A stretch of DNA of 7,583 nucleotides, from assembly GCA_030043575.1 (NCBI GenBank), contig JASHXK010000050.1, positions 1-7,583 of the forward strand, written 5' to 3'. This DNA is from Terriglobales bacterium. GTDB taxonomy: Bacteria > Acidobacteriota > Terriglobia > Terriglobales > Acidobacteriaceae. The notes under the pieces were generated by a model. The model had not been told where the DNA came from, ran no database searches, and saw only the letters and a program-made list of their open reading frames with translations. Shown here one piece after another: positions 1 through 4,899 of this stretch. Each line of letters starts with the position of its first letter. The stretch's first letter is position 1. The position numbers and the translations under genes are program-made.

Positions 1-13
1 GGATCTCAGATCC
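1..13. repeat. 13-bp perfect palindrome at the left edge
   Basis: GGATCT and AGATCC are exact reverse complements around a single central C. It lies upstream of the first gene and may be the inner part of a longer inverted repeat cut by the window edge. No function can be assigned. Confidence 0.3.
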
Positions 14-48
14 GCACCACCAATCAACCTAGAGAATTCAGGAAATGG

Positions 49-798
49 ATGATGGGTGTGTCTTTGCTCATCGTCTGCTCGTTCGTCGCCATCCCAGCGA
101 TGGCCCAAAAGCCAGGTGCGCCTCAGTCGCTACCGGTCGCAGTAACAAATACACCCAACGTCAACGTCGCCAATACCCCTAGCGTGAGCGTCAGCAACAC
201 GCCTAATGTCAACGTCACGAATACACCGAGCGTGAGTGTAGCGAACACGCCCAGCGTAAACGTTGCCAATAGCCCTTCTGTCAGCCTGGAAGCCGGGGCC
301 AGCGTGGCCGTCACCAACCCACCCGACAGCCAGGGCAATCCCACGCCCTTGGCGACGCTGGAGGCCGTTCAGGTCTACGGCTCCAACTGTGAAATGAATT
401 TCAGCGGCGGTAGCTTTGCCTACTGTTATTTCACAGAGGTCCCTCAGGGAAAGCAACTGGTTATCCAGGAATTTGACGCCGCCGGCACTGTGGAGACAGG
501 CAACAGACCGCTCTACATATTTGTCAACGACACGATAGACGGGGCCAATTGGTTCACCAGCACGTTCATGGGCAACTGGAACGGCTACGACTTTGTTGCC
601 ACGCACCAGGAAACGCGGCTATACGTGCCCCCAACCTACTTGCCGATCTGCGGCGTGGGGTTGCCTCAGAATTCTTTTGGCAACTATGTGTGCAACATCT
701 CCGGATTCCTGGTGGATGTGCCGTCGGGTCAGCAGCCCATCACGGCCCAGCACCAAAAACTGCCTCAGCAGCTGCTCAGAAGGCTGCCCAGCCGATGA
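49..798 (+). CDS. Exported NTP-octapeptide-repeat protein, copy A (function unknown)
   Basis: A 249-residue protein of unknown function. Residues 1-19 look like a signal peptide: hydrophobic core, then A-M-A before Q20, a plausible signal peptidase I site. Residues 32-79 are six tandem octapeptides of the form V-x-N-T-P-[NS]-V-[NS]. Residues 84-112 are a conserved junction containing TNPPDSQGNPTPLATLEAV. The rest is a beta-rich-looking domain with C114, C126, C201 and C215 and a basic end, LLRRLPSR. The protein is probably periplasmic, surface-exposed or secreted, with a repeat stalk carrying a disulfide-stabilised head (inference). AGGA at 40-43 suits ATG 49 or ATG 52. However, the frame stays open to base 1 and the predicted n-region has no basic residue, so a start left of the window is possible. 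The next gene is a tandem paralogue. No enzyme motif is visible. Confidence 0.8.
   Translation: MMGVSLLIVCSFVAIPAMAQKPGAPQSLPVAVTNTPNVNVANTPSVSVSNTPNVNVTNTPSVSVANTPSVNVANSPSVSLEAGASVAVTNPPDSQGNPTPLATLEAVQVYGSNCEMNFSGGSFAYCYFTEVPQGKQLVIQEFDAAGTVETGNRPLYIFVNDTIDGANWFTSTFMGNWNGYDFVATHQETRLYVPPTYLPICGVGLPQNSFGNYVCNISGFLVDVPSGQQPITAQHQKLPQQLLRRLPSR
142..285 (+). repeat. 24-bp tandem coding repeat, 6 units (copy A stalk)
   Basis: Six in-frame 24-bp units encode residues 32-79 of copy A. The units read VTNTPNVN, VANTPSVS, VSNTPNVN, VTNTPSVS, VANTPSVN and VANSPSVS. Valine at positions 1 and 7 and N-T-P at 3-5 are nearly invariant; positions 2, 6 and 8 vary among A/T/S and N/S. Alternating hydrophobic and polar residues suggest stacked short beta strands (inference). 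Nucleotide divergence between units indicates old, selected repeats rather than a fresh expansion. Confidence 0.9.
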
Positions 799-809
799 CG
801 CCCTTCGGT

Positions 810-845
810 GAAGTGGATGGTGGATCGTCCTCCGCCATCCACTCC
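810..845 (+). terminator. Long hairpin after copy A (terminator or mRNA 3' end)
   Basis: GAAGTGGATGGTGGA pairs with TCCGCCATCCACTCC across the 6-base loop TCGTCC: 15 positions with one mismatch and one G-U pair. It begins 12 bases after the stop codon of copy A. No T-run follows, so it is not a classical intrinsic terminator. It may stop transcription weakly, protect the mRNA 3' end, or be a dispersed genomic repeat. A nearly identical hairpin follows copy B. Confidence 0.5.
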
Positions 846-946
846 GCGCCCAGCTCCGGTGCCGCGGCGCGCGGCGTCTGCCTGAGCGATAAGAGCAAAT
901 CCTTGTATCGGCATCATGGGATGCAAGAGCAATTTCAGCGAAAGAG

Positions 947-953
947 AAGAGGA
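947..953 (+). promoter_or_regulatory. Ribosome binding site that fixes the copy B start
   Basis: AAGAGGA lies 7 bases before GTG 961. This supports GTG rather than the in-frame ATG at 916, which has no good Shine-Dalgarno sequence and would put acidic residues (SEREED) ahead of the signal peptide. Confidence 0.7.
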
Positions 954-960
954 TCAATCC

Positions 961-1779
961 GTGAAAAATGTAAGTCGATCTTTAACTGTTTGTGCACTCG
1001 CCGTCTGCACCCTGATGTCGGTTTCATTGGTCGCTCAGCAGCAAGTGGACGTTGTCAACACGCCCAACGTCAAGGTCGTTAATACGCCCAGCGTCAGCGT
1101 CAGCAACACGCCCAGCGTCAACGTTTCCAATACGCCCAACGTCAACGTGGCCAACGCCCCCAACGTGAAAGTGACCAACACGCCGAACGTGAGCGTCACC
1201 AATACCCCGAATGTCAACGTGGCGAACACGCCGAGCGTCAACGTCGCCAACACACCTACGGTCACGTTTTCCAGCGGAGCCAGCGTCAACGTCACCAACC
1301 CGCCCGACAGCCAGGGCAATCCCACGCCGCTGGCCACACTGGAAGCGGTGCAGGTCTACGGCTCGAGCTGTAGTTTTGCCTTCGCCAGCAGTACCACGGG
1401 CTCCTGCGAGTTCACCGCTGTGCCGCAAGGAAAGCAACTGGTCGTCCAGGAGTTTGATGCTGAAGGCGAGTTGGAGCCCGGCAATCGCCCGACCACCATC
1501 CTCCTCTTCAACACGATCACGGGATCCAATTTCTTCGCGTACACGCTCATGGCCAGTGGTAACGGCTACGACTATCTTGTCACCGACGACAAGGAAATGC
1601 GCGCGTATGTGGCCGAAGGCGAGGTTCCGGAATGTGGCGTCGCCGTAGTTGAAAACTCGACAGGCGACTATTACTGCAACATCTCAGGCTATCTGGTCGA
1701 TGTGCCATCCGGCAGCCAGCCAATTACGGTGCAGCATCCGCAATCCCCGCGAATGCTCCGGCACCTGCCTGCAAGGTGA
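961..1779 (+). CDS. Exported NTP-octapeptide-repeat protein, copy B (function unknown)
   Basis: A 272-residue paralogue of the preceding gene, function unknown. GTG 961 gives a textbook signal peptide: basic n-region (K2, R6), hydrophobic core at 8-22, and L-V-A before Q26. Residues 31-102 are nine octapeptides of the V-x-N-T-P-[NS]-V-x type, three more than copy A. The junction (residues 111-135) is identical to copy A over 25 residues. The C-terminal domain keeps C137, C149, C225 and C239 with copy A spacing (12 and 14 residues), plus shared stretches VPQGKQLV, EFDA, GNRP, NGYD, CNISG and LVDVPSG. The end, MLRHLPAR, matches the basic tail of copy A. Most differences are in surface-like loops, such as residues 138-148 and 207-222. 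The product is likely exported to the periplasm or cell surface. The gene ends in the same hairpin as copy A, so each copy may be its own transcription unit. I see no lipobox and no catalytic motif. Confidence 0.85.
   Translation: MKNVSRSLTVCALAVCTLMSVSLVAQQQVDVVNTPNVKVVNTPSVSVSNTPSVNVSNTPNVNVANAPNVKVTNTPNVSVTNTPNVNVANTPSVNVANTPTVTFSSGASVNVTNPPDSQGNPTPLATLEAVQVYGSSCSFAFASSTTGSCEFTAVPQGKQLVVQEFDAEGELEPGNRPTTILLFNTITGSNFFAYTLMASGNGYDYLVTDDKEMRAYVAEGEVPECGVAVVENSTGDYYCNISGYLVDVPSGSQPITVQHPQSPRMLRHLPAR
1051..1266 (+). repeat. 24-bp tandem coding repeat, 9 units (copy B stalk)
   Basis: Nine in-frame 24-bp units encode residues 31-102 of copy B, from VVNTPNVK through VANAPNVK to VANTPTVT. N-P and the flanking valines are kept in every unit, with a single T-to-A change in unit five. 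Lysine appears at position 8 in units one and five, unlike copy A. The exact 72-bp excess over the copy A array equals three units and keeps the frame, consistent with gain or loss by slippage or unequal recombination. Confidence 0.9.
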
Positions 1780-1790
1780 GGTAATTCGAT

Positions 1791-1826
1791 GGAGTGGATG
1801 GTGGATCGTGCTCCGCCATCCACTCC
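1791..1826 (+). terminator. Long hairpin after copy B (terminator or mRNA 3' end)
   Basis: GGAGTGGATGGTGGA pairs with TCCGCCATCCACTCC across the loop TCGTGC: 15 continuous pairs, one of them G-U. It starts 12 bases after the stop of copy B, as the copy A hairpin does after its stop. The right arm is identical in both copies, and the left arm and loop differ by one base each. No T-run follows. It is a candidate terminator or mRNA stabiliser that travelled with the gene during duplication. Confidence 0.5.
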
Positions 1827-1920
1827 ACGCCGCCGTCTGTACGCTACGTATCGCGATGAGTCATAGCCAAAGAACTGAATACCGGTGCTGAAATGAGATG
1901 GTGTTAGGAAAACACTCTCA

Positions 1921-2289
1921 ATGATATTTGGAAACCGAGTCCATCGAGTGCCTGCGTTCGCTTCCTGGCTGGGACTATGTCCGGAGAAGAAGATTAGTGG
2001 AGGAAAAGTTCTGTTCACCAAAAGCCGACGAGTTCCAAGTCGGGTTGCCATCGCTCTTCGTCTGGCGGCACGATCATCACACCATGCCAAGGATTACATG
2101 GGGGAGTTCTTTCGTCGAATCTGTCGCAAGCTTGGCGAGCCTCAAGCCATCACCGCTACAGCGCACATGCTCGCCCGAATCGTCTGCCACCTGCTCAGTG
2201 CTCGAGGGGCTGGGCAGGAAGGAGCGTAGCCGACTATACGTCCAAGTCTTCGGCGCGCGATTGCACATGGAGTTCTAGTACCGGTAACT
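1921..2289 (+). pseudogene. IS110-family transposase remnant, C-terminal part only
   Basis: Translation from 1921 matches the end of IS110-family transposases as I recall them. It has SWLGLCP (residues 15-21), ISGGKV (25-30), ALRLAARS (45-52), the MG-x-F-x-RR pattern (60-66), and LGEPQAITATAHMLARI (71-87). This is the C-terminal transposase domain. The N-terminal RuvC-like DEDD domain, about two thirds of a normal 300-450 residue protein, is absent. The frame is closed upstream by TGA at 1894 and broken by TAG at 2227-2229. After that stop the same frame resumes family-like sequence (LRRAIAHGVLVPV), so the stop looks like a later lesion. The codons up to about 1945 do not match the family well, so the left boundary is approximate. 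No insertion-sequence ends or target duplications are recognisable. The element is dead, and the bridge-RNA region of an intact IS110 element cannot be seen. Confidence 0.75.
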
Positions 2290-2367
2290 CATGTGCTGTG
2301 GTTTAGAATGCTTACTCGGCCTTGGCTGCTCGAAATGGCTATAATGCGCTTCTATTAGAGCCCAGCT

Positions 2368-2386
2368 GCTCCGGGAACGAACGGAG
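2368..2386 (-). terminator. Short GC-rich hairpin after the LuxR-type gene
   Basis: GCTCCG and CGGAGC form a 6-bp stem around an 8-base loop, two bases past the leftward gene's stop codon. No T-run follows on the minus strand, so termination activity is uncertain. It also separates that gene from the transposase remnant transcribed toward it. Confidence 0.3.
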
Positions 2387-2388
2387 CG

Positions 2389-3426
2389 CTAGAGCAAATC
2401 ACGGTAGTTTTCCAGAGCGACCCTAACCAGCTGACTACGCGTCCGTACTTGGCTCTTTGCAAACAGTTGCTGAAGAGTGTTCTTAACAGCGCTTTCGGAA
2501 ATCACCATACGCGCCGCAATTTCCTTGTTCGCTAGTCCCTGGACTACCAGCCTGAGGACGTCCAACTCACGCGTGGTCAACGAGACCCTCTCTCTTACTG
2601 AGTCGGGCAAGCCCGCTGCCGGTGTGGCATCTTGCTCTTCGCTAAGGTCGGCGACGATAGCCGCTACCTTGGGAGTGTTGCCCTCCCGGTAAGAGGAAAA
2701 CCAGATTTCGGCCACGAACGACTCGCCATTTCCGCGATGGCCGCGGCATTGCATCGAAGCGCGGAACTGAGGCCCCTCTTCGGGGCGCAGGGCATGATGG
2801 AGTTCGGGGAAAAATGCGGCGATCGGCTGGCCGATCAGACTTCCCTCGCGCGGTAGCATCATTTCCGCAGCCGCATGGTTCGCAAGTTCGATGAAACCAT
2901 TCTGATCCACCGTAACGATTGCCGCCGGACTGGTTTCGACCAGAACCCGAATCCGCTCTTGTGACTCGACGGTTAAGCGCCGATTGCTGAGGACCTCGGC
3001 CGTTAACAGTCCGCATCCGCATAGTGCCAGGGCTTCAAACGCAAAGCGTATGCCAAAGTCTGCTGGGTCGAGATTACTGAATCGCTCACTCAACAGGGCG
3101 CAGCCAATTCCGACTAGTACGGTTGCCCATCGAGGGAGAAATCCCGCGGCCATCATGATGGGGAACAGATAAAGAAAGCCCAGGGAGAAATAGGGCTTCG
3201 TCAGCCAGTCCACAACGGCGATGGCGAGCACTATAGCAGCACTGGCTACCAGGATGCGCGTTCGATTACGGGAGTCCCATAGCCAGTCAACACGAAATCT
3301 GAATCTGTCTAGAATACTGTGATTATCTCGCTTGGATGGGCGATTGTTGAAGCCAATCAAACGATTGTGGCCGGAAATTGGCCCGGCGTAACTGGAAGAT
3401 ACTGATGGCTTAGGAGCGGCACCCAT
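2389..3426 (-). CDS. Membrane-anchored PAS-LuxR one-component transcription regulator
   Basis: A 345-residue predicted DNA-binding regulator held in the inner membrane. Residues 1-55 are a polar, basic N-terminus. Hydrophobic stretches at about 57-76, 78-98, 100-115 and 127-146 look like four membrane segments. Residues about 157-262 resemble a PAS sensor domain (ETSPAAIVTVDQNGFIELAN is typical of its start). Residues 282-344 are a LuxR/GerE helix-turn-helix: LTTRELDVLRLVVQGLANKEIA, then the recognition-helix region SESAVKNTLQQLF. There is no histidine kinase or receiver domain, so sensing and DNA binding would be in one chain. The ligand or cofactor of the PAS domain is unknown. The gene is divergent from the efflux operon across 225 bp, which makes control of that operon plausible (inference). 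ATG 3426 is the only ATG before residue 91, but its Shine-Dalgarno (AGAAAG) is weak. An alternative role is general signal-responsive regulation unrelated to the pump. Confidence 0.85.
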   Translation of the reverse strand: MGAAPKPSVSSSYAGPISGHNRLIGFNNRPSKRDNHSILDRFRFRVDWLWDSRNRTRILVASAAIVLAIAVVDWLTKPYFSLGFLYLFPIMMAAGFLPRWATVLVGIGCALLSERFSNLDPADFGIRFAFEALALCGCGLLTAEVLSNRRLTVESQERIRVLVETSPAAIVTVDQNGFIELANHAAAEMMLPREGSLIGQPIAAFFPELHHALRPEEGPQFRASMQCRGHRGNGESFVAEIWFSSYREGNTPKVAAIVADLSEEQDATPAAGLPDSVRERVSLTTRELDVLRLVVQGLANKEIAARMVISESAVKNTLQQLFAKSQVRTRSQLVRVALENYRDLL

Positions 3427-3480
3427 GCTCAGACTTTCTAATCAAACGATTGACTGAAAGCACCGATTCATTGTCGAAAT

Positions 3481-3500
3481 ATTGGTTGCAACGGGCCAAT
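3481..3500. promoter_or_regulatory. 20-bp inverted repeat containing GTTGCAAC, candidate operator
   Basis: ATTGG and CCAAT flank a 10-bp spacer. Inside, 3485-3492 is the perfect 8-bp palindrome GTTGCAAC, which recurs at 3624-3631. The 20-bp span matches the usual size of a LuxR-type box, although the outer and inner symmetry centres are two bases apart. It is 55 bp upstream of the LuxR-type gene start. Its function is inferred from position only. Confidence 0.3.
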
Positions 3501-3536
3501 TGAGTCCCTCCCTCGGACACCAAGTTCTGTAATTAC

Positions 3537-3542
3537 ATTATA
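3537..3542 (-). promoter_or_regulatory. Possible -10 element for the LuxR-type gene
   Basis: The minus strand reads TATAAT here, a perfect -10 hexamer about 110 bases before the start codon. No convincing -35 lies 16-18 bp upstream, so activity is uncertain. The surrounding TTATAA is itself palindromic and gives TATAAG on the + strand. Confidence 0.2.
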
Positions 3543-3549
3543 AGAGTCG

Positions 3550-3577
3550 CAGCCTAGCCGTGGCGCGCGGCTAGCTG
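3550..3577. promoter_or_regulatory. Inverted repeat in the divergent intergenic region
   Basis: CTAGCCG (3554-3560) and CGGCTAG (3568-3574) are exact reverse complements around TGGCGCG. CAG and CTG extend the stem after one bulged C. It could be an operator or an RNA hairpin in the adaptor-gene leader. The T6 run at 3591-3596 is 13 bases past the stem, too far for a normal terminator. Confidence 0.3.
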
Positions 3578-3610
3578 AAGGTCAGTAAAGTTTTTTCGCG
3601 CATAGGAGTA

Positions 3611-3634
3611 CAGGTTGAATCCTGTTGCAACCTG
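3611..3634. promoter_or_regulatory. 24-bp inverted repeat just upstream of the adaptor gene
   Basis: CAGGTTG and CAACCTG are exact reverse complements 10 bp apart, ending 17 bases before ATG 3652. The right half contains the second copy of GTTGCAAC (3624-3631). The left half overlaps a second small repeat, CAGG-N6-CCTG (3611-3624). Its position suits a repressor site or a leader hairpin affecting translation of the efflux operon. This is a candidate only. Confidence 0.35.
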
Positions 3635-3651
3635 AATCTTAGGCAAATTGT

Positions 3652-4863
3652 ATGAAGCGTTCGATACCAACTACGAAGTTGACGATCGTTGTAGTGATCG
3701 GGGTTGTGGTGAGCCTCATTGCCACCGTGGCCCTGAAGTCACACGCAAGGCAGGGTGAGAGCACGAATAACGCTGATGGCAGAAAATCCGCCGCAGCCGC
3801 CCACGATCCGGTCACTACGGTAGAGCTCTCGGCGGAGCAACTGAATGCCATCAAGATTGCGCCGATCGGTTCTTATCTCTTTCCGGTTGAGAAGGAAACT
3901 GTCGGCACCATCAGTTTTGCCGATGACCTGTCGGTCCAGGTTTACCCGTCTTATCAGGGAAAGATCATGAGGAGCCTCGCCGAATTAGGGGACGAAGTCC
4001 AAAAAGGTCAGCCGCTCTACACCATTGAAAGCCCTGATCTGATTCAGGCTGAGTCGAACCTGATCGGCGCGGCTGCGGCTTTGGACCTGACCAATAAAGA
4101 GCTGGTTCGGGCCAGAGATCTCAACCAAACCAATGGAGTTTCTCAGCGCGAGTTGGAGCAGGCAATTTCGGACCAGCAAACTGCGGAAGGCGCCCTGAAA
4201 GCGGCACGGGACGCGGTTCTCGTGTTCGGTAAGACCGACGCCGAGATTGATCAGATGATCGCTTCGCGCAAAGTCGATCCCGCCCTGGTGGTGCGCAGCC
4301 CAATTTCCGGCCAGGTCACCGCTTTCGCTGCTCCTGTGGGGCTGCTGGTGCAGCCGGGCAATCCACCGGCGCCATACACCGTGGCCAATGTCTCGGTTAA
4401 ATGGATGCTCGCGGATGTTGTGGAAAGCGACATTCCGCTCTTTCACCTCGGACAGCCGGTGGCGGTAAAAGTAATGGCCTACCCGGACCGCGTCTTCGAC
4501 GGCACAGTCTCCAAGATCTACGCGAGTGTAGATCCGGATACCCATCGTATGACGATACGTTCGGAGATCCGCGACCCCAAGAATGAGCTGCGTCCTGGAA
4601 TGCTCGCGAACTTCGTGATTCGCGTACAAAAGCCGGTCGAATCCACAGCGCTACCCGCGGCTGGCGTGGTTCGCGAGGCAGACGGAACCATGTCAGCCTG
4701 GGTGACAACGGACCGCCACAGGTTTTCGCAACGAGTGGTTAAGACCGGTTTGCGCACCGATGGTCAGGTGCAGATTCTCGACGGTCTGCAACCGGGAGAA
4801 CTGGCGGTCACCGACGGGGCTGTATTCCTCAGCAACATGCTTGAAGCACCGCCCTCGGATTAG
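3652..4863 (+). CDS. RND efflux periplasmic adaptor (CzcB/CusB-type membrane fusion protein)
   Basis: A 403-residue adaptor that would link the inner-membrane RND pump to an outer-membrane channel. Residues 10-28 are an N-terminal membrane anchor or uncleaved signal, with basic residues before it and no lipobox. The two barrel-sandwich halves are at about 95-130 (GDEVQKGQPLYTIESPDL) and 212-248 (VRSPISGQVTAFAAPVG). Between them, about 131-205, is a helical hairpin rich in Ala, Glu and Gln. The beta-barrel follows at about 250-325 (GTVSKIYASVDPDTHRMTIR, LRPGMLANF) and the membrane-proximal domain at 326-403. Length and layout are normal for the family. It has no His-rich segment and no N-terminal cluster of metal-binding Met residues of the CusB kind, so the substrate cannot be read from it. 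Its Shine-Dalgarno is weak (AGG at 3641-3643). The pump gene starts 36 bp downstream, so the two are probably one operon. Confidence 0.9.
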   Translation: MKRSIPTTKLTIVVVIGVVVSLIATVALKSHARQGESTNNADGRKSAAAAHDPVTTVELSAEQLNAIKIAPIGSYLFPVEKETVGTISFADDLSVQVYPSYQGKIMRSLAELGDEVQKGQPLYTIESPDLIQAESNLIGAAAALDLTNKELVRARDLNQTNGVSQRELEQAISDQQTAEGALKAARDAVLVFGKTDAEIDQMIASRKVDPALVVRSPISGQVTAFAAPVGLLVQPGNPPAPYTVANVSVKWMLADVVESDIPLFHLGQPVAVKVMAYPDRVFDGTVSKIYASVDPDTHRMTIRSEIRDPKNELRPGMLANFVIRVQKPVESTALPAAGVVREADGTMSAWVTTDRHRFSQRVVKTGLRTDGQVQILDGLQPGELAVTDGAVFLSNMLEAPPSD

Positions 4864-4899
4864 CGCTGGAGCTGCTCAACCCACAACGATCGACGAGTC

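Noticed and set aside
123..344. Antisense open frame over the copy A repeats, giving a TLTLGV-like repeat protein
   Set aside because: It is the mirror of the 24-bp sense repeats; the period keeps the antisense frame open. It has no signal, start context or independent support.
916..960. ATG 916 as start of copy B
   Set aside because: GTG 961 has AAGAGGA at proper spacing and gives a normal signal peptide; the 15-residue extension is acidic and polar. ATG 916 lies in the small palindrome GCATC-N4-GATGC (911-924), to which I assign no function.
70..1020. Lipoprotein signal in either exported protein (LIVC in copy A; LTVC and LAVC in copy B)
   Set aside because: The residue before Cys is Val, not the Gly/Ala/Ser needed for a lipobox, and a better signal peptidase I site follows.
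142..1266. CRISPR array
   Set aside because: The repeats are contiguous 24-bp coding units without unique spacers and they keep frame.
1024..1437. Antisense open frames over the copy B repeats
   Set aside because: Same cause as in copy A. The sense frame has a signal peptide, a ribosome site and a conserved paralogue.
1928..2278. 116-codon open frame overlapping the transposase remnant
   Set aside because: It starts with TTG without a ribosome site and resembles no family, while the neighbouring frame shows the IS110 motifs.
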